Shown: one piece after another, positions 45,321 to 55,573 of the stretch | Layout: each line of letters begins with the position of its first letter | How positions within the stretch are numbered: the stretch's first letter is position 1 | Assembly: GCF_003945325.1 (NCBI RefSeq) | Contig: NZ_AP019307.1 | Span: forward strand, 2,170,001-2,234,000 | Direction: 5' to 3' | DNA: 64,000 bases | Source of the DNA: Nocardioides baekrokdamisoli | GTDB taxonomy: Bacteria; Actinomycetota; Actinomycetes; Propionibacteriales; Nocardioidaceae | Program-made: the position numbers and the translations under genes | The notes under the pieces: model-generated | Told to the model about the DNA's origin: nothing | Database searches by the model: none | The model's input: only the letters and a program-made list of their open reading frames with translations

Positions 45321-46235
45321 ATGGCGAACAACACTGTGCTCAGCACCGTCAAGGTGTCCCTGCCCGGAGAGATCTTCGAGGCTCCGGTCAACATTCCGTT
45401 GATCCACCAGGTCGTCGTGGCCCAGCAGGCTGCGGCTCGCCAGGGTACGCACAAGACCAAGAACCGCGGCGAAGTCTCCGGTTCGGGTGTCAAGCCGTTC
45501 AAGCAGAAGGGCACCGGTCGCGCCCGTCAGGGTTCGGTCCGTGCTCCGGAGCACCGCGGCGGTGGCGTTGTCCACGGTCCGGTTCCGCGGGACTACAGCC
45601 AGCGCACCCCCAAGAAGATGAAGGCCGCCGCCCTGCGCGGTGCCCTCTCCGACCGCGCCACCAACGGCCGCGTGCACGTCGTGGAGTTCGCTCTCGACAA
45701 GCCGTCGACCAGGACCGCGCTCAAGGGTCTGGCTTCGCTCACCGACCGCACCAAGTTCCTGGTCGTCCTGGACCGCTCCGAGTCGGTTGTGTGGCTGTCG
45801 CTGCGCAACGCGCCTGAGGTGCACGTCCTCGCTGTCGACCAGCTGAACACCTACGACGTCCTGCGCTCTGACGACCTGGTCTTCTCGAAGACCGCGTACG
45901 AGACGCTGGTCGGCGGTGCCCCGGTGGTCGCCAAGTCCACGAAGGCCGCTCCGAAGGCCGCCAAGGCTGCCGAGAAGGTCGTCGACAAGGCCGTCGCCCT
46001 GGCGCCGGTTGCCGACGCCGAGGTTCCGGGTGCGGCTCTGCCGCTCGAGGATGGTTCGGCTCCCGAGGGTTACCTCATCAAGGGCAACAAGGACTCGATG
46101 AAGTTCCACGCCCCGGGCGGTCGCTGGTACGACGCGACTGTCGCCGAGGTGTGGTTCAAGACCGCTGAGGACGCCATTGCTGCCGGCTTCGTCGAGGCTG
46201 GCAAGAAGGCTGCGAAGAAGGAGGACGGCGAATGA
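45321..46235 (+). CDS. rplD: 50S ribosomal protein L4 (uL4) with an extra C-terminal domain
   Basis: The first ~205 residues are ordinary L4, including the exit-tunnel loop [31 protein letters not shown]. Then comes a Lys/Ala helix-forming linker (about 206-245, [19 protein letters not shown]) and a compact module at about 248-292, [18 protein letters not shown] followed by [18 protein letters not shown]. It resembles what NCBI calls the sunset domain (recalled, not searched). At 304 residues it is ~85-90 longer than usual L4. It is not a frameshift: codon use is unchanged and the stop overlaps the rplW start. Confidence 0.95.
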   Translation: MANNTVLSTVKVSLPGEIFEAPVNIPLIHQVVVAQQAAARQGTHKTKNRGEVSGSGVKPFKQKGTGRARQGSVRAPEHRGGGVVHGPVPRDYSQRTPKKMKAAALRGALSDRATNGRVHVVEFALDKPSTRTALKGLASLTDRTKFLVVLDRSESVVWLSLRNAPEVHVLAVDQLNTYDVLRSDDLVFSKTAYETLVGGAPVVAKSTKAAPKAAKAAEKVVDKAVALAPVADAEVPGAALPLEDGSAPEGYLIKGNKDSMKFHAPGGRWYDATVAEVWFKTAEDAIAAGFVEAGKKAAKKEDGE

Positions 46236-46528
46236 GCACGCTCCACTACGACCCGCGCGACATCCTGATCGCCCCGGTTGTGTCCGAGAAGAGCTACAGC
46301 CTTCTCGACGCCAACAAGTACACGTTCCTGGTCCGCCCGGACGCCAACAAGACCCAGATCAAGATCGCGGTCGAGCAGGTGTTCAACGTCAAGGTGACCT
46401 CGGTGAACACGATCAATCGCGTGGGTAAGACCAAGCGCACCCGGACTGGTCTGGGCAAGCGCAAGGACACCAAGCGTGCGATCGTGAGCCTCGCCGAGGG
46501 CCACCGGATCGACATCTTCGGGGCCTGA
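46232..46528 (+). CDS. rplW: 50S ribosomal protein L23 (uL23)
   Basis: A 98-residue protein at the tunnel exit, the docking site for trigger factor and [41 protein letters not shown] is diagnostic. The ATG overlaps the rplD stop by four bases. Confidence 0.97.
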   Translation: MSTLHYDPRDILIAPVVSEKSYSLLDANKYTFLVRPDANKTQIKIAVEQVFNVKVTSVNTINRVGKTKRTRTGLGKRKDTKRAIVSLAEGHRIDIFGA

Positions 46529-46543
46529 GGGAGATAGAGAACC

Positions 46544-47383
46544 ATGGCTATTCGTAAGTACAAGCCGACGACCCCGGGCCGTCGAGGCTCCTCGGTCGCC
46601 GACTTCGTCGAGATCACCCGCACCACGCCGGAGAAGTCGCTCACGCGTCCGCTCCCCAAGACCGGTGGCCGCAACAACCAGGGCCGCATCACCACCCGTC
46701 ACAAGGGTGGCGGTCACAAGCGTGCCTACCGCATCATCGACTTCCGTCGTTACGACAAGGACGGCGTGCCGGCAAAGGTTGCTCACATCGAGTACGACCC
46801 GAACCGCACCGCCCGCATCGCCTTGTTGCACTACGCGGACGGCGAGAAGCGCTACATCATCGCGCCGAAGGGTCTCGAGCAGGGCACCGTCATCGAGTCG
46901 GGCCCGAACTCGGACATCAAGGTCGGCAACAACCTGCCGCTGCGCAACATCCCGGTCGGTAGCACGATCCACGCGATCGAGCTCCGTCCCGGCGGTGGCG
47001 CCAAGATCGCCCGCTCCGCTGGCATCTCGGCTCAGCTGGTCGCCCGTGAGGGTAGCCGCGCCACGCTGCGTATGCCGTCGGGCGAGATGCGCTACGTCGA
47101 CGTACGCTGCCGCGCCACGATCGGCGAGGTCGGCAACGCCGAGCAGTCGAACATCAACTGGGGCAAGGCCGGCCGCATGCGGTGGAAGGGCGTACGCCCG
47201 ACCGTCCGTGGTGTCGTGATGAACCCGGTCGACCACCCGCACGGTGGTGGTGAGGGTAAGACCTCTGGTGGTCGTCACCCGGTCAGCCCGTGGGGTAAGC
47301 CCGAGGGCCGCACCCGCTCGAAGAAGAAGGCGTCGAACGCCCTCATCATCCGTCGTCGCAAGACTGGCAAGGGTAGGAAGTAA
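46544..47383 (+). CDS. rplB: 50S ribosomal protein L2 (uL2)
   Basis: A 279-residue peptidyl transferase-associated protein of usual length. [27 protein letters not shown] and the conserved C-terminal loop [28 protein letters not shown] (with the functional His) are present. Fifteen bases after rplW. Confidence 0.98.
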   Translation: MAIRKYKPTTPGRRGSSVADFVEITRTTPEKSLTRPLPKTGGRNNQGRITTRHKGGGHKRAYRIIDFRRYDKDGVPAKVAHIEYDPNRTARIALLHYADGEKRYIIAPKGLEQGTVIESGPNSDIKVGNNLPLRNIPVGSTIHAIELRPGGGAKIARSAGISAQLVAREGSRATLRMPSGEMRYVDVRCRATIGEVGNAEQSNINWGKAGRMRWKGVRPTVRGVVMNPVDHPHGGGEGKTSGGRHPVSPWGKPEGRTRSKKKASNALIIRRRKTGKGRK

Positions 47384-47388
47384 CCGAT

Positions 47389-47670
47389 ATGCCTCGCAGC
47401 CTGAAGAAGGGCCCCTTCGTCGACGGCCACCTCCTCAAGAAGGTGGACGCCGAGAACGAGAAGGGCACCCACAGCGTCATCAAGACCTGGTCGCGCCGCT
47501 CCATGATCCTGCCGTCCTTCATCGGACACACGATCGCGGTGCACGACGGTCGCAAGCACGTCCCGGTGTTCGTGTCCGACTCCATGGTCGGCCACAAGCT
47601 GGGTGAGTTCGCCCCGACGCGTACCTACAAGGGTCACGTCAAGGAAGACCGGAAGGGGAAGCGTCGATGA
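47389..47670 (+). CDS. rpsS: 30S ribosomal protein S19 (uS19)
   Basis: A 93-residue head protein forming a complex with S13. [18 protein letters not shown] and the end [23 protein letters not shown] are conserved. The stop overlaps the rplV ATG by four bases. Confidence 0.98.
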   Translation: MPRSLKKGPFVDGHLLKKVDAENEKGTHSVIKTWSRRSMILPSFIGHTIAVHDGRKHVPVFVSDSMVGHKLGEFAPTRTYKGHVKEDRKGKRR

Positions 47671-48077
47671 CTGCCACTGAGCGCACTCGCGTCAGCGACC
47701 GCCGCAAGTCTCTCCTCGGCGAAGAGGTCGGCGCGTTCGCGTCGGCTCGCTACCAGCGCATCACACCGATGAAGGCCCGCCGCGTCGTGGACCTCATCCG
47801 CGGCCTCCAGGTCGACGAGGCTCTGACGATCCTGCAGTTCGCTCCGCAGGCTGCGTCGGAGACCGTCTACAAGGTTCTGGAGTCGGCTGTTGCCAACGCC
47901 GAGACCACCGAGGGCCTGTCCCGCGGTGACCTCCACGTGACCGTCGCCCAGGTGGACGAGGGCCCGACGATGAAGCGTTGGCGTCCGCGTGCGCAGGGTC
48001 GTGCGACCCGCATCAACAAGCGCACCAGCCACATCACCTTGGCTGTTCAGCCGGTCGCGAAGAAGGGCGGCAAGTAA
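47667..48077 (+). CDS. rplV: 50S ribosomal protein L22 (uL22)
   Basis: A 136-residue exit-tunnel protein. The core [20 protein letters not shown] and the tunnel loop region [26 protein letters not shown] are present; the N-terminal ~25 residues before the core are an extension common in actinobacteria. ATGA overlap with rpsS. Confidence 0.97.
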   Translation: MTATERTRVSDRRKSLLGEEVGAFASARYQRITPMKARRVVDLIRGLQVDEALTILQFAPQAASETVYKVLESAVANAETTEGLSRGDLHVTVAQVDEGPTMKRWRPRAQGRATRINKRTSHITLAVQPVAKKGGK

Positions 48078-48079
48078 CC

Positions 48080-48895
48080 ATGGGTCAGAAGATCAACCCG
48101 AATGGGTTCCGCCTCGGCATCTCCAAGGACCACACCTCGCGTTGGTACGGCGGCAAGCTGTACAAGGACTACGTTCGCGAGGACGTACAGATCCGCAAGC
48201 TCATGTCGAAGGGCATGGAGCGCGCCGGAATCGCTCGCGTCGAGATCGAGCGCACCCGCGATCGCGTCCGTGTGGACATCCACACCGCGCGTCCGGGCAT
48301 CGTGATCGGCCGCCGCGGCGCCGAGGCCGACCGGATCCGTACGGACCTGGAGAAGCTCACCGGCAAGCAGGTTCAGCTCAACATCCTCGAGGTCAAGAAC
48401 CCGGAGGTCGACGCTCAGCTCGTCGCCCAGGGCATTGCCGAGCAGTTGTCGGGCCGTGTCCAGTTCCGTCGCGCGATGCGCAAGGCCATGCAGACCACGA
48501 TGCGCTCGGGCGCCAAGGGCATCCGTGTCCAGTGCTCCGGTCGTCTCAACGGTGCCGAGATGTCGCGTACCGAGTTCTACCGTGAGGGTCGCGTTCCGCT
48601 CCACACCCTCCGTGCGGACATCGACTACGGCTTCTACGAGGCCCGTACGACCTTCGGTCGCATCGGCGTGAAGGTCTGGATCTACAAGGGCGAGGTCGCC
48701 GGCACCCGTGCCGAGCGTCAGGCTCAGCAGGCTGCCCGCGCCGGTGTTCCCGGTCGCAGCGGCCGTCCGACCCGTGGCGGCGAGCGCCCGAGCCGCGGCC
48801 GTCGTGAGGACGCTGCTCCGGTCGAGGCCGTGGCCGAGGCTCCGGTCGAGTCGACCGAGGCTGTTGTCGTCGAGACTGCAGGACAGGAGGGCTGA
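48080..48895 (+). CDS. rpsC: 30S ribosomal protein S3 (uS3)
   Basis: A 271-residue mRNA-entry protein with a KH domain ([31 protein letters not shown]). The ATG at 48080 ([13 protein letters not shown]) is the normal start; the frame runs upstream inside rplV. From about residue 215 an Arg-rich then Ala/Glu-rich tail ([20 protein letters not shown]) extends it beyond the ribosomal fold. Confidence 0.97.
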   Translation: MGQKINPNGFRLGISKDHTSRWYGGKLYKDYVREDVQIRKLMSKGMERAGIARVEIERTRDRVRVDIHTARPGIVIGRRGAEADRIRTDLEKLTGKQVQLNILEVKNPEVDAQLVAQGIAEQLSGRVQFRRAMRKAMQTTMRSGAKGIRVQCSGRLNGAEMSRTEFYREGRVPLHTLRADIDYGFYEARTTFGRIGVKVWIYKGEVAGTRAERQAQQAARAGVPGRSGRPTRGGERPSRGRREDAAPVEAVAEAPVESTEAVVVETAGQEG

Positions 48896-48898
48896 TCC

Positions 48899-49318
48899 AT
48901 GTTGATGCCCCGTCGTGTCAAGCACCGCAAGCAGCACCACCCCCAGCGCGATGGCGCTGCCAAGGGCGGCACCAAGCTGGCTTTCGGTGACTACGGGATC
49001 CAGGCTCTTGAGCCCGCGTACGTGACGAACCGTCAGATCGAGTCCGCTCGTATCGCCATGACGCGTCACATCAAGCGTGGCGGCAAGGTGTGGATCAACA
49101 TCTACCCGGACCGCCCGCTCACGAAGAAGCCGGCCGAAACCCGCATGGGTTCCGGTAAGGGTTCGCCGGAGTGGTGGGTCGCCAACGTCAAGCCGGGCCG
49201 TGTCATGTTCGAGCTCTCCGGTGTTCCGGAGGACGTCGCTCGTGAGGCGATGCGCCGCGCCATCCACAAGCTGCCGCTGAAGGCACGCTTCATCACGCGA
49301 GAGGCTGGTGAGTTCTGA
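48899..49318 (+). CDS. rplP: 50S ribosomal protein L16 (uL16)
   Basis: A 139-residue A-site tRNA-contacting protein. [17 protein letters not shown] opens the family fold and [30 protein letters not shown] is diagnostic. The start could be ATG 48899 or the in-frame ATG 48905, which matches the usual MPRRVK. Confidence 0.97.
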   Translation: MLMPRRVKHRKQHHPQRDGAAKGGTKLAFGDYGIQALEPAYVTNRQIESARIAMTRHIKRGGKVWINIYPDRPLTKKPAETRMGSGKGSPEWWVANVKPGRVMFELSGVPEDVAREAMRRAIHKLPLKARFITREAGEF

Positions 49319-49557
49319 TGACGAACCTGGCGCACGAGCTCGAGGAGCTCAACGACGTCGACCTCGCTTCGAAGCTGAAGGAGGCCAAGGAGGAGCTCTT
49401 CAACCTGCGCTTCCAGGCCGCCACCGGTCAGCTGGAGAGCCACGGCCGCCTTCGTACCATCAAGAAGGACATCGCCCGTATCTACACCGTGCTGCGTGAG
49501 CGTGAGCTCGGCATTCGTACGGCTCCGGGCACGAGCAACGAGGACGGTGCCGCATGA
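49318..49557 (+). CDS. rpmC: 50S ribosomal protein L29 (uL29)
   Basis: A 79-residue two-helix protein at the tunnel exit beside L23. [50 protein letters not shown] is the family core. It overlaps rplP by one base and rpsQ by four. Confidence 0.97.
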   Translation: MTNLAHELEELNDVDLASKLKEAKEELFNLRFQAATGQLESHGRLRTIKKDIARIYTVLRERELGIRTAPGTSNEDGAA

Positions 49558-49829
49558 GCGAGAGCACGGAGACCATCGAGCGGAACTCGCGCAAGACCCG
49601 TGAGGGCCTGGTCGTGAGCGACAAGATGGACAAGACGGTCGTCGTGACTGTCGAGGACCGCGTCAAGCACGCGCTCTACGGCAAGGTCATGCGCCGCAGC
49701 TCCAAGCTGTCGGCCCACGACGAGAACAACGACGCCCACGTGGGCGACCGCGTTCTGGTCATGGAGACCAAGCCGCTGTCCAAGACCAAGCGCTGGCGCG
49801 TCGTCGAGATCCTCGAGCGCGCCAAGTAA
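49554..49829 (+). CDS. rpsQ: 30S ribosomal protein S17 (uS17)
   Basis: A 91-residue OB-fold 16S-binding protein. [45 protein letters not shown] and [26 protein letters not shown] are conserved. ATGA start overlap with rpmC. Confidence 0.97.
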   Translation: MSESTETIERNSRKTREGLVVSDKMDKTVVVTVEDRVKHALYGKVMRRSSKLSAHDENNDAHVGDRVLVMETKPLSKTKRWRVVEILERAK

Positions 49830-49845
49830 CAACCGTTCCGCAAGG

Positions 49846-49869
49846 CTCCGCCGCAAACAGGTGGCGGAG
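49846..49869 (+). other. Intercistronic hairpin between rpsQ and rplN
   Basis: A 7-bp stem CTCCGCC/GGCGGAG with a 10-base loop, in the 67-bp gap between the S10 and spc blocks. It is weak as a terminator; it may mark partial termination or RNA processing. Confidence 0.4.
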
Positions 49870-49896
49870 AACCGGCAGACAACCAGGAGATAACCA

Positions 49897-50265
49897 ATGA
49901 TTCAGCAGGAGTCGCGACTCAAGGTCGCCGACAACACGGGCGCGAAGGAAATCCTTTGCATCCGCGTTCTCGGTGGTTCCGCTCGTCGCTACGCCGGCAT
50001 TGGCGACGTCATCGTCGCCACGGTCAAGGACGCGATCCCCGGCGGCAACGTCAAGAAGGGTGACGTCGTCAAGGCTGTCGTCGTGCGTACCGTCAAGGAG
50101 CGTCGTCGTCCGGACGGTTCGTACATCAAGTTCGATGAGAACGCTGCGGTGATTCTCAAGAGCGATGGCGAGCCGCGTGGCACGCGCATCTTCGGCCCGG
50201 TCGGCCGTGAGCTGCGCGAGAAGAAGTACATGAAGATCATCTCGCTCGCACCGGAGGTGCTGTGA
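49897..50265 (+). CDS. rplN: 50S ribosomal protein L14 (uL14)
   Basis: A 122-residue intersubunit-bridge protein, the normal length. [40 protein letters not shown] is the full signature. Preceded by AGGAGA; first gene of the spc block. Confidence 0.98.
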   Translation: MIQQESRLKVADNTGAKEILCIRVLGGSARRYAGIGDVIVATVKDAIPGGNVKKGDVVKAVVVRTVKERRRPDGSYIKFDENAAVILKSDGEPRGTRIFGPVGRELREKKYMKIISLAPEVL

Positions 50266-50633
50266 TGGCTAAGGACACGCAGAACCACCTGCACGTGAAG
50301 ACCGGTGACGAGGTCATCGTGATCGCGGGCAAGGACAAGGGTGCCAAGGGCAAGATCATCGGCATCAACCGTGAGACCGAGCGTGTGGTCGTTGAGGGCG
50401 TCAACGTCATCAAGAAGCACACCAAGACGGTTCAGGACGGCAGCGGGACCACCGGCGGCATCATCTCCACCGAGGCCCCGATCCACGTCTCGAACGTCAT
50501 GCTCCTCGAGGGCGGCAAGCCGGTCCGTACCGGCTCCAAGCGCGAGACGGTCACCAAGCGTCGCCCGGACGGTTCGACCTACGAGTCGGAGCGCTCCGTG
50601 CGTATCTCCCGCAAGTCCGGGAAGGAGATCTGA
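50265..50633 (+). CDS. rplX: 50S ribosomal protein L24 (uL24)
   Basis: A 122-residue assembly-initiator protein with a KOW motif ([44 protein letters not shown]). ATG 50265 shares its first base with the rplN stop (TGATG). A GTG three bases earlier is the alternative start. Confidence 0.96.
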   Translation: MAKDTQNHLHVKTGDEVIVIAGKDKGAKGKIIGINRETERVVVEGVNVIKKHTKTVQDGSGTTGGIISTEAPIHVSNVMLLEGGKPVRTGSKRETVTKRRPDGSTYESERSVRISRKSGKEI

Positions 50634-50634
50634 G

Positions 50635-51201
50635 ATGACTGAGACCATTGAGAAGGTCACCCCGCGTCTCAAGACCAAGTACCGCGAGACCATCGCGCCG
50701 GCGCTCAAGGAGCAGTTCGAGCTCGGCAACGTCATGCTGGTCCCCGGTCTGACGAAGATCGTCGTCAACATGGGTGTCGGCGACGCCGCCAAGGACTCGA
50801 AGCTCATCGAGGGCGCGATCAAGGATCTGACCGCGATCACCGGCCAGAAGCCGCTGGTGAACAAGGCCCGCAAGTCGATCGCCCAGTTCAAGCTGCGCGA
50901 GGGCATGCCCATCGGCGCCCACGCGACGCTGCGTGGCGACCGCATGTGGGAGTTCCTGGACCGCCTCCTGTCGCTCGCGCTTCCCCGTATCCGCGACTTC
51001 CGCGGTCTGAACCCGGGCCAGTTCGACGGTCGTGGCAACTACACGTTCGGTCTGACCGAGCAGGTCATGTTCCACGAGATCGACCAGGACAAGATCGACC
51101 GCCTCCGCGGTATGGACATCACGATCGTGACCACGGCCACGAACGACGAGCAGGGTCGCGCGCTTCTCAAGGCGCTCGGCTTCCCCTTCAAGGAGAAGTG
51201 A
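50635..51201 (+). CDS. rplE: 50S ribosomal protein L5 (uL5)
   Basis: A 188-residue 5S rRNA-binding protein of the central protuberance. [29 protein letters not shown] and the C-terminal [29 protein letters not shown] are diagnostic. ATG 50635 is two bases after rplX; the longer frame lies inside rplX. Confidence 0.98.
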   Translation: MTETIEKVTPRLKTKYRETIAPALKEQFELGNVMLVPGLTKIVVNMGVGDAAKDSKLIEGAIKDLTAITGQKPLVNKARKSIAQFKLREGMPIGAHATLRGDRMWEFLDRLLSLALPRIRDFRGLNPGQFDGRGNYTFGLTEQVMFHEIDQDKIDRLRGMDITIVTTATNDEQGRALLKALGFPFKEK

Positions 51202-51202
51202 C

Positions 51203-51388
51203 ATGGCGAAGACCGCCCTCAAGGTGAAGCAGGCTCGTACGCCGAAGTTCGCCGTGCGTGGCTACACCCGCTGCCAGCGCTGCGGCCGTCCGCGTGCCGT
51301 CTACCAGAAGTTCGGCCTGTGCCGTATCTGCTTCCGTGAGATGGCCCACCGCGGCGAGCTTCCCGGCATCACCAAGTCGAGCTGGTAA
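51203..51388 (+). CDS. rpsZ: 30S ribosomal protein S14, zinc-binding type
   Basis: A 61-residue S14 of the Zn-ribbon form. CQRC and CRIC supply the four zinc ligands in [44 protein letters not shown] zinc-free long paralogue may exist elsewhere for zinc starvation, but is not in this window. Confidence 0.97.
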   Translation: MAKTALKVKQARTPKFAVRGYTRCQRCGRPRAVYQKFGLCRICFREMAHRGELPGITKSSW

Positions 51389-51457
51389 CAGGACCTAACC
51401 GCGAAGAAGGTCGTGCCTCCTGATGGCGCGAAACCGTTTCGAGAAAGAACACACATC

Positions 51458-51865
51458 ATGACGATGACTGACCCGATCGCAGACATGCTCACGCGTCTGC
51501 GCAACGCGAACCAGGCGCACCACGACGCCGTTTCGATGCCGTACTCGAAGATCAAGCAGGGGGTCGCGGAGATCCTCCTCCAGGAGGGTTACATCGCGAA
51601 GTTCGACGTGACCGAGCCGGCCGAGGGCGAGGTCTCCAAGACCCTCACCCTCACCCTCAAGTACGGCCGCAACCGTGAGCGCTCGCTCGCTGGTGTACGC
51701 CGCATCTCCAAGCCGGGCCTCCGCGTGTACGCCAAGCACACCGGTCTCCCGAAGGTGCTCGGTGGTCTCGGTATCGCGATCATCTCCACGAGCTCCGGCC
51801 TCCTGACCGACCGTCAGGCCAACGCGAAGGGCGTAGGTGGGGAAGTCCTCGCCTACGTGTGGTGA
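51458..51865 (+). CDS. rpsH: 30S ribosomal protein S8 (uS8)
   Basis: A 135-residue 16S central-domain protein, the spc autoregulator in E. coli. [21 protein letters not shown] and the conserved [26 protein letters not shown] terminus are present. ATG 51458 is used; ATG 51464 would also give the normal start MTDPIAD. Confidence 0.97.
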   Translation: MTMTDPIADMLTRLRNANQAHHDAVSMPYSKIKQGVAEILLQEGYIAKFDVTEPAEGEVSKTLTLTLKYGRNRERSLAGVRRISKPGLRVYAKHTGLPKVLGGLGIAIISTSSGLLTDRQANAKGVGGEVLAYVW

Positions 51866-51871
51866 TCTGAG

Positions 51872-52411
51872 ATGTCGCGTATTGGCAAGATGCCCGTGCC
51901 GGTTCCCGGCAACGTGGACGTGCAGATCGACGGTCAGCTGGTGACGGTCAAGGGCCCGAAGGGCACCTTGACGCACACCGTGGCCGAGCCGATCACCGTC
52001 GAGAAGGGTGAGGGCGTCCTGGACGTCGTTCGTCCGAACGACGAGCGGATCGCCAAGTCCCTGCACGGCCTGAGCCGCACCCTGATCAACAACATGGTCA
52101 TCGGTGTCACCGAAGGTTACGAGAAGAAGCTCGAGATCGTCGGCGTTGGTTACCGCGTTCTCCCGAAGGGTCCGACCCAGCTGGAGTTCCAGCTCGGCTA
52201 CTCGCACCCGATCATCTTCGACGCTCCCTCTGGGATCACGTTCACGACCGAAGGCCCCACCAAGCTCGGCGTCGTCGGGATTGACAAGCAGCAGGTCGGC
52301 GAGGTTGCGGCCAACATCCGCAAGCTGCGCAAGCCCGAGCCCTACAAGGGCAAGGGTGTTCGTTACGCCGGCGAGAACGTCCGCCGCAAGGTCGGAAAGG
52401 CAGGCAAGTGA
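51872..52411 (+). CDS. rplF: 50S ribosomal protein L6 (uL6)
   Basis: A 179-residue protein with two related RNA-binding domains near the factor-binding site. [32 protein letters not shown] opens it; [41 protein letters not shown] is the family end. Confidence 0.98.
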   Translation: MSRIGKMPVPVPGNVDVQIDGQLVTVKGPKGTLTHTVAEPITVEKGEGVLDVVRPNDERIAKSLHGLSRTLINNMVIGVTEGYEKKLEIVGVGYRVLPKGPTQLEFQLGYSHPIIFDAPSGITFTTEGPTKLGVVGIDKQQVGEVAANIRKLRKPEPYKGKGVRYAGENVRRKVGKAGK

Positions 52412-52794
52412 TGGGTATCGAGATCTCGAACCACAAGCACACCTCGCCGCGAGTCCGGGCGCGCCTCAAGCGCCAGGTCCGTGGTCGCAAGAAGATTGCC
52501 GGCACCGCCGAGCGTCCCCGCCTGGTGGTCACCCGGTCCGCTCGCCACATCGTGGCGCAGATCGTCGACGACAACCTGGGCACGACGCTCGCGTCGGCCT
52601 CGTCGCTGGAGGCGGACCTGCGTGCCGCTTCTGCCGACAAGACCGCCAAGGCCAAGCAGGTCGGCGAACTCGTCGCCTCGCGTGCCAAGGCTGCGGGTAT
52701 CGAGTCGGTCGTCTTCGACCGTGCAGGCAACAAGTACACCGGCCGCGTCGCGGCGCTCGCTGAGGGCGCCCGCGAGGGTGGCTTGGCGTTCTGA
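52411..52794 (+). CDS. rplR: 50S ribosomal protein L18 (uL18)
   Basis: A 127-residue 5S rRNA-binding protein. [41 protein letters not shown] and [26 protein letters not shown] are conserved. The ATG shares one base with the rplF stop (TGATG). Confidence 0.97.
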   Translation: MGIEISNHKHTSPRVRARLKRQVRGRKKIAGTAERPRLVVTRSARHIVAQIVDDNLGTTLASASSLEADLRAASADKTAKAKQVGELVASRAKAAGIESVVFDRAGNKYTGRVAALAEGAREGGLAF

Positions 52795-52839
52795 TCACTC
52801 CGCCTATCCAGAAGCTTTGAGAGAATTAGAGGAACTCCG

Positions 52840-53481
52840 ATGAGCGGAACAGCTCCCCAGCGCGGCGGCGAACGCGGCCAGCGCGACGGCCAGCGCCGCG
52901 ACGGCCGTGGTCGTGACAACCGTCGCGACAACGCCGCCGAGAAGAACCAGTACATCGAGCGCGTCGTCGCGATCAACCGCGTGGCCAAGGTCGTGAAGGG
53001 TGGTCGTCGCTTCAGCTTCACCGCCCTCGTGATCGTCGGCGACGGCAACGGTCTGGTCGGCGTCGGCTACGGCAAGGCCAAGGAAGTCCCGGCTGCGATC
53101 GCCAAGGGTGTCGAGGAAGCGAAGAAGCACTTCTTCCAGGTCCCGCGCATCCAGGGCACCATCCCGCACCCGGTCCAGGGCGAGAAGGCTGCAGGCGTCG
53201 TCCTGCTCCGTCCGGCAGCCCCCGGTACCGGTGTGATCGCCGGTGGTCCGGTCCGCGCCGTGCTCGAGTGCGCCGGTATCCACGACGTCCTGAGCAAGTC
53301 GCTCGGTTCGTCGAACCAGATCAACATCGTCCACGCGACGGTTGCTGCACTGCAGCAGCTCGAGACGCCGCAGCAGGTTGCTGCTCGTCGTGGCAAGGCT
53401 GTCGAGGACGTGGCTCCGGCCGCGCTCCTGAAGGCCGCTGCCGAGCCGTCGCCGTCACCGGTCACGGAGGTTGCAGTCTGA
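52840..53481 (+). CDS. rpsE: 30S ribosomal protein S5 (uS5)
   Basis: A 213-residue mRNA-entry and fidelity protein. An Arg/Gly/Asp-rich N-terminal tail (about 1-32, [20 protein letters not shown]) precedes the S5 core ([46 protein letters not shown]). A short Ala/Pro-rich C-tail follows. Both tails exceed the minimal S5 fold, as in other actinobacteria. Confidence 0.97.
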   Translation: MSGTAPQRGGERGQRDGQRRDGRGRDNRRDNAAEKNQYIERVVAINRVAKVVKGGRRFSFTALVIVGDGNGLVGVGYGKAKEVPAAIAKGVEEAKKHFFQVPRIQGTIPHPVQGEKAAGVVLLRPAAPGTGVIAGGPVRAVLECAGIHDVLSKSLGSSNQINIVHATVAALQQLETPQQVAARRGKAVEDVAPAALLKAAAEPSPSPVTEVAV

Positions 53482-53663
53482 TGGCGCAGCTGAAGGTCAC
53501 CCAGAAGCGAGGCCACGTCGGCCTCAAGCAGAACCAGCGCGAGACCCTGCGTACGCTCGGTCTCAAGCGCATCAACGACGTGGTCGTCAAGGAGGACCGC
53601 CCGGAGATCCGCGGCATGGTCCAGACGGTGCGCCACCTCGTGACTGTCGAGGAGGTCGACTAA
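53481..53663 (+). CDS. rpmD: 50S ribosomal protein L30 (uL30)
   Basis: A 60-residue protein. [56 protein letters not shown] is the complete L30 pattern. One-base overlaps on both sides (TGATG with rpsE, TAATG with rplO). Confidence 0.97.
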   Translation: MAQLKVTQKRGHVGLKQNQRETLRTLGLKRINDVVVKEDRPEIRGMVQTVRHLVTVEEVD

Positions 53664-54112
53664 TGACTGATGGACCGCTGAAGCTCCACAACCTGTCCCC
53701 GGCTCCGGGGTCGAAGAAGGCCAAGACTCGCGTGGGTCGTGGTGAGGGCTCGAAGGGCAAGACGGCCGGCCGTGGTACCAAGGGTACGAAGGCTCGCTAC
53801 AACGTTCCGGTCGCCTTCGAAGGTGGCCAGATGCCGATCCACATGCGTCTGCCGAAGCTCAAGGGCTTCAAGAACCCGTTCAAGGTCGAGTTCCAGGTCG
53901 TGAACCTGGACAAGCTTGCGGAGACGTTCCCCAAGGGCGGTGCGATCTCCAAGGAGGACCTCGTCGCCAAGGGTCTGGTTCGCAAGAACCAGCCGGTCAA
54001 GGTTCTTGGCGCGGGCGACATCACCGTCAAGGTCGAGGTCTCCGTGGACGCCTTCTCGGCGTCCGCCAAGGAGAAGATCGAGGCCGCTGGCGGGTCGATC
54101 ACCGCTCTCTGA
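53663..54112 (+). CDS. rplO: 50S ribosomal protein L15 (uL15)
   Basis: A 149-residue large-subunit assembly protein. [35 protein letters not shown] and [34 protein letters not shown] are diagnostic. ATG 63-65 of TAATG at 53661-53665 is the start; the frame continues upstream inside rpmD. Confidence 0.97.
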   Translation: MTDGPLKLHNLSPAPGSKKAKTRVGRGEGSKGKTAGRGTKGTKARYNVPVAFEGGQMPIHMRLPKLKGFKNPFKVEFQVVNLDKLAETFPKGGAISKEDLVAKGLVRKNQPVKVLGAGDITVKVEVSVDAFSASAKEKIEAAGGSITAL

Positions 54113-54121
54113 CGGATTGTG

Positions 54122-54167
54122 GACCGACGGCGTACGCCCACCTGTTGTGGGGAGTACGCCGTCGGTC
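54122..54167 (+). terminator. Strong hairpin between rplO and secY
   Basis: Perfect 14-bp arms, GACCGACGGCGTAC (54122-54135) and GTACGCCGTCGGTC (54154-54167). The 18-base loop itself can pair (CCCAC/GTGGG). No T-run. It may be an attenuator or processing site that lowers expression of secY and the genes after it. Confidence 0.65.
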
Positions 54168-54259
54168 TCCGTCGTTACGCGGCCCCTGTTAGGCTGCGTC
54201 GGATTCTGCGGGGGCTCGACTGAGCCGCCCGTATGTCGCCCTGAAATGAGGAACTAGCA

Positions 54260-55573
54260 GTGCTCAGCGCCTTCGCCAATGCCTTCCGGACTCCGGACCT
54301 GCGGCGCAAATTGCTGTTCGTTCTCGGGATCATCGTGATCTTCCGGCTCGGCTCCCAGTTGCCGGCTCCGGGCGTCAACTACGCGAACGTCAACACGTGC
54401 ATCGGTGTCGTCAAGGGCCAGGGCCTCTACAGCCTGGTCAACCTGTTCTCGGGTGGAGCGCTGCTGAAGCTCTCGATCTTCGCGCTCGGGATCATGCCGT
54501 ACATCACCGCCTCGATCATTCTGCAGTTGCTCGTCGTGGTCATCCCGCGCCTCGAGGCACTCAAGAACGAGGGTCAGGCCGGCAACGCCAAGATCCAGCA
54601 GTACACCCGGTACCTCACGCTCGGCCTCGCCGTACTTCAGGCGACCGGCATCGTTGCGCTTGCCCGCTCCGGCACCCTTCTCCAGGGCTGCAAGGACGCT
54701 CAGGGCAACGCCCTTCCGCTCCTCCACCGTCAGGACAGCACGGTGACCTTCCTGGTCATGGTTGCGACCATGACGGCCGGCACCGCCGTGATCATGTGGC
54801 TGGGCGAGCTCATCACCGATCGAGGCATCGGCAACGGTATGTCGATCCTGATCTTCACCCAGGTCGTCGCGACCTTCCCCGGTGCGATGTGGGGCATCAA
54901 GCAGGCTCGCGGTTGGACCATGTTCTCGATCGTGGTCCTGGTCGGGCTCGTCATCGTGGCAGCCGTCATCTTCATTGAGCAGGCGCAGCGCAGAATCCCG
55001 GTTCAGTACGCCCGCCGGATGGTCGGTCGCCGCATGCTCGGCGGCTCGTCCACCTACATCCCGATCAAGGTGAACCAGGCCGGCGTCATCCCCGTCATCT
55101 TCGCCAGCTCGCTGCTCTACCTGCCGGCGATGGCTGCGCAGTTCAACAGCAACGGCGGCGGCTGGGTCGACTGGATCAACCGCTATCTCGTACGCGGTGA
55201 CCACCCGCTCTACATGCTGGCGTTCTCGCTGCTGCTGATCTTCTTCACCTACTTCTACGTCTCCATCACGTTCGACCCGGTCGAAGTGGCGGACAACATG
55301 AAGAAGTACGGCGGCTTCATCCCGGGCATTCGCGCCGGTCGCCCGACGGAGGAGTACCTGCGGTACGTACTCAATCGACTGACGTTCCCGGGTTCGCTCT
55401 ACCTCTGCGTCATTGCGCTCATCCCGATGGTCGCGGTGGCGATGGTCAACGCGAGCCAGAACTTCCCCCTCGGTGGCACCTCGATCCTGATCATCGTCGG
55501 CGTCGCGCTCGACACGGTGAAGCAGATCGAGAGTCAGCTGCAGCAGCACAACTACGAAGGGTTCCTGAGATGA
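54260..55573 (+). CDS. secY: Protein translocase subunit SecY
   Basis: Main channel subunit of the Sec translocon, 437 residues with ten membrane helices. LLFVLGIIVIFRLGSQLPAPGVN, SILIFTQVVATFPG and GRPTEEYLRYVLNRLTFPGSLYL are family segments; the cytoplasmic loop AYARRMVGRRMLGGSSTYIPIKVNQAGVIPVIFASSLLYLP is close to consensus. GTG start with AGGAA upstream. The stop overlaps the adk start. Confidence 0.98.
   Translation: MLSAFANAFRTPDLRRKLLFVLGIIVIFRLGSQLPAPGVNYANVNTCIGVVKGQGLYSLVNLFSGGALLKLSIFALGIMPYITASIILQLLVVVIPRLEALKNEGQAGNAKIQQYTRYLTLGLAVLQATGIVALARSGTLLQGCKDAQGNALPLLHRQDSTVTFLVMVATMTAGTAVIMWLGELITDRGIGNGMSILIFTQVVATFPGAMWGIKQARGWTMFSIVVLVGLVIVAAVIFIEQAQRRIPVQYARRMVGRRMLGGSSTYIPIKVNQAGVIPVIFASSLLYLPAMAAQFNSNGGGWVDWINRYLVRGDHPLYMLAFSLLLIFFTYFYVSITFDPVEVADNMKKYGGFIPGIRAGRPTEEYLRYVLNRLTFPGSLYLCVIALIPMVAVAMVNASQNFPLGGTSILIIVGVALDTVKQIESQLQQHNYEGFLR

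Noticed and set aside
45927..46232. L4 extension as a frameshift artefact
   Set aside because: Codon use stays normal, the tail forms a coherent module, and the stop makes an ATGA overlap with rplW.
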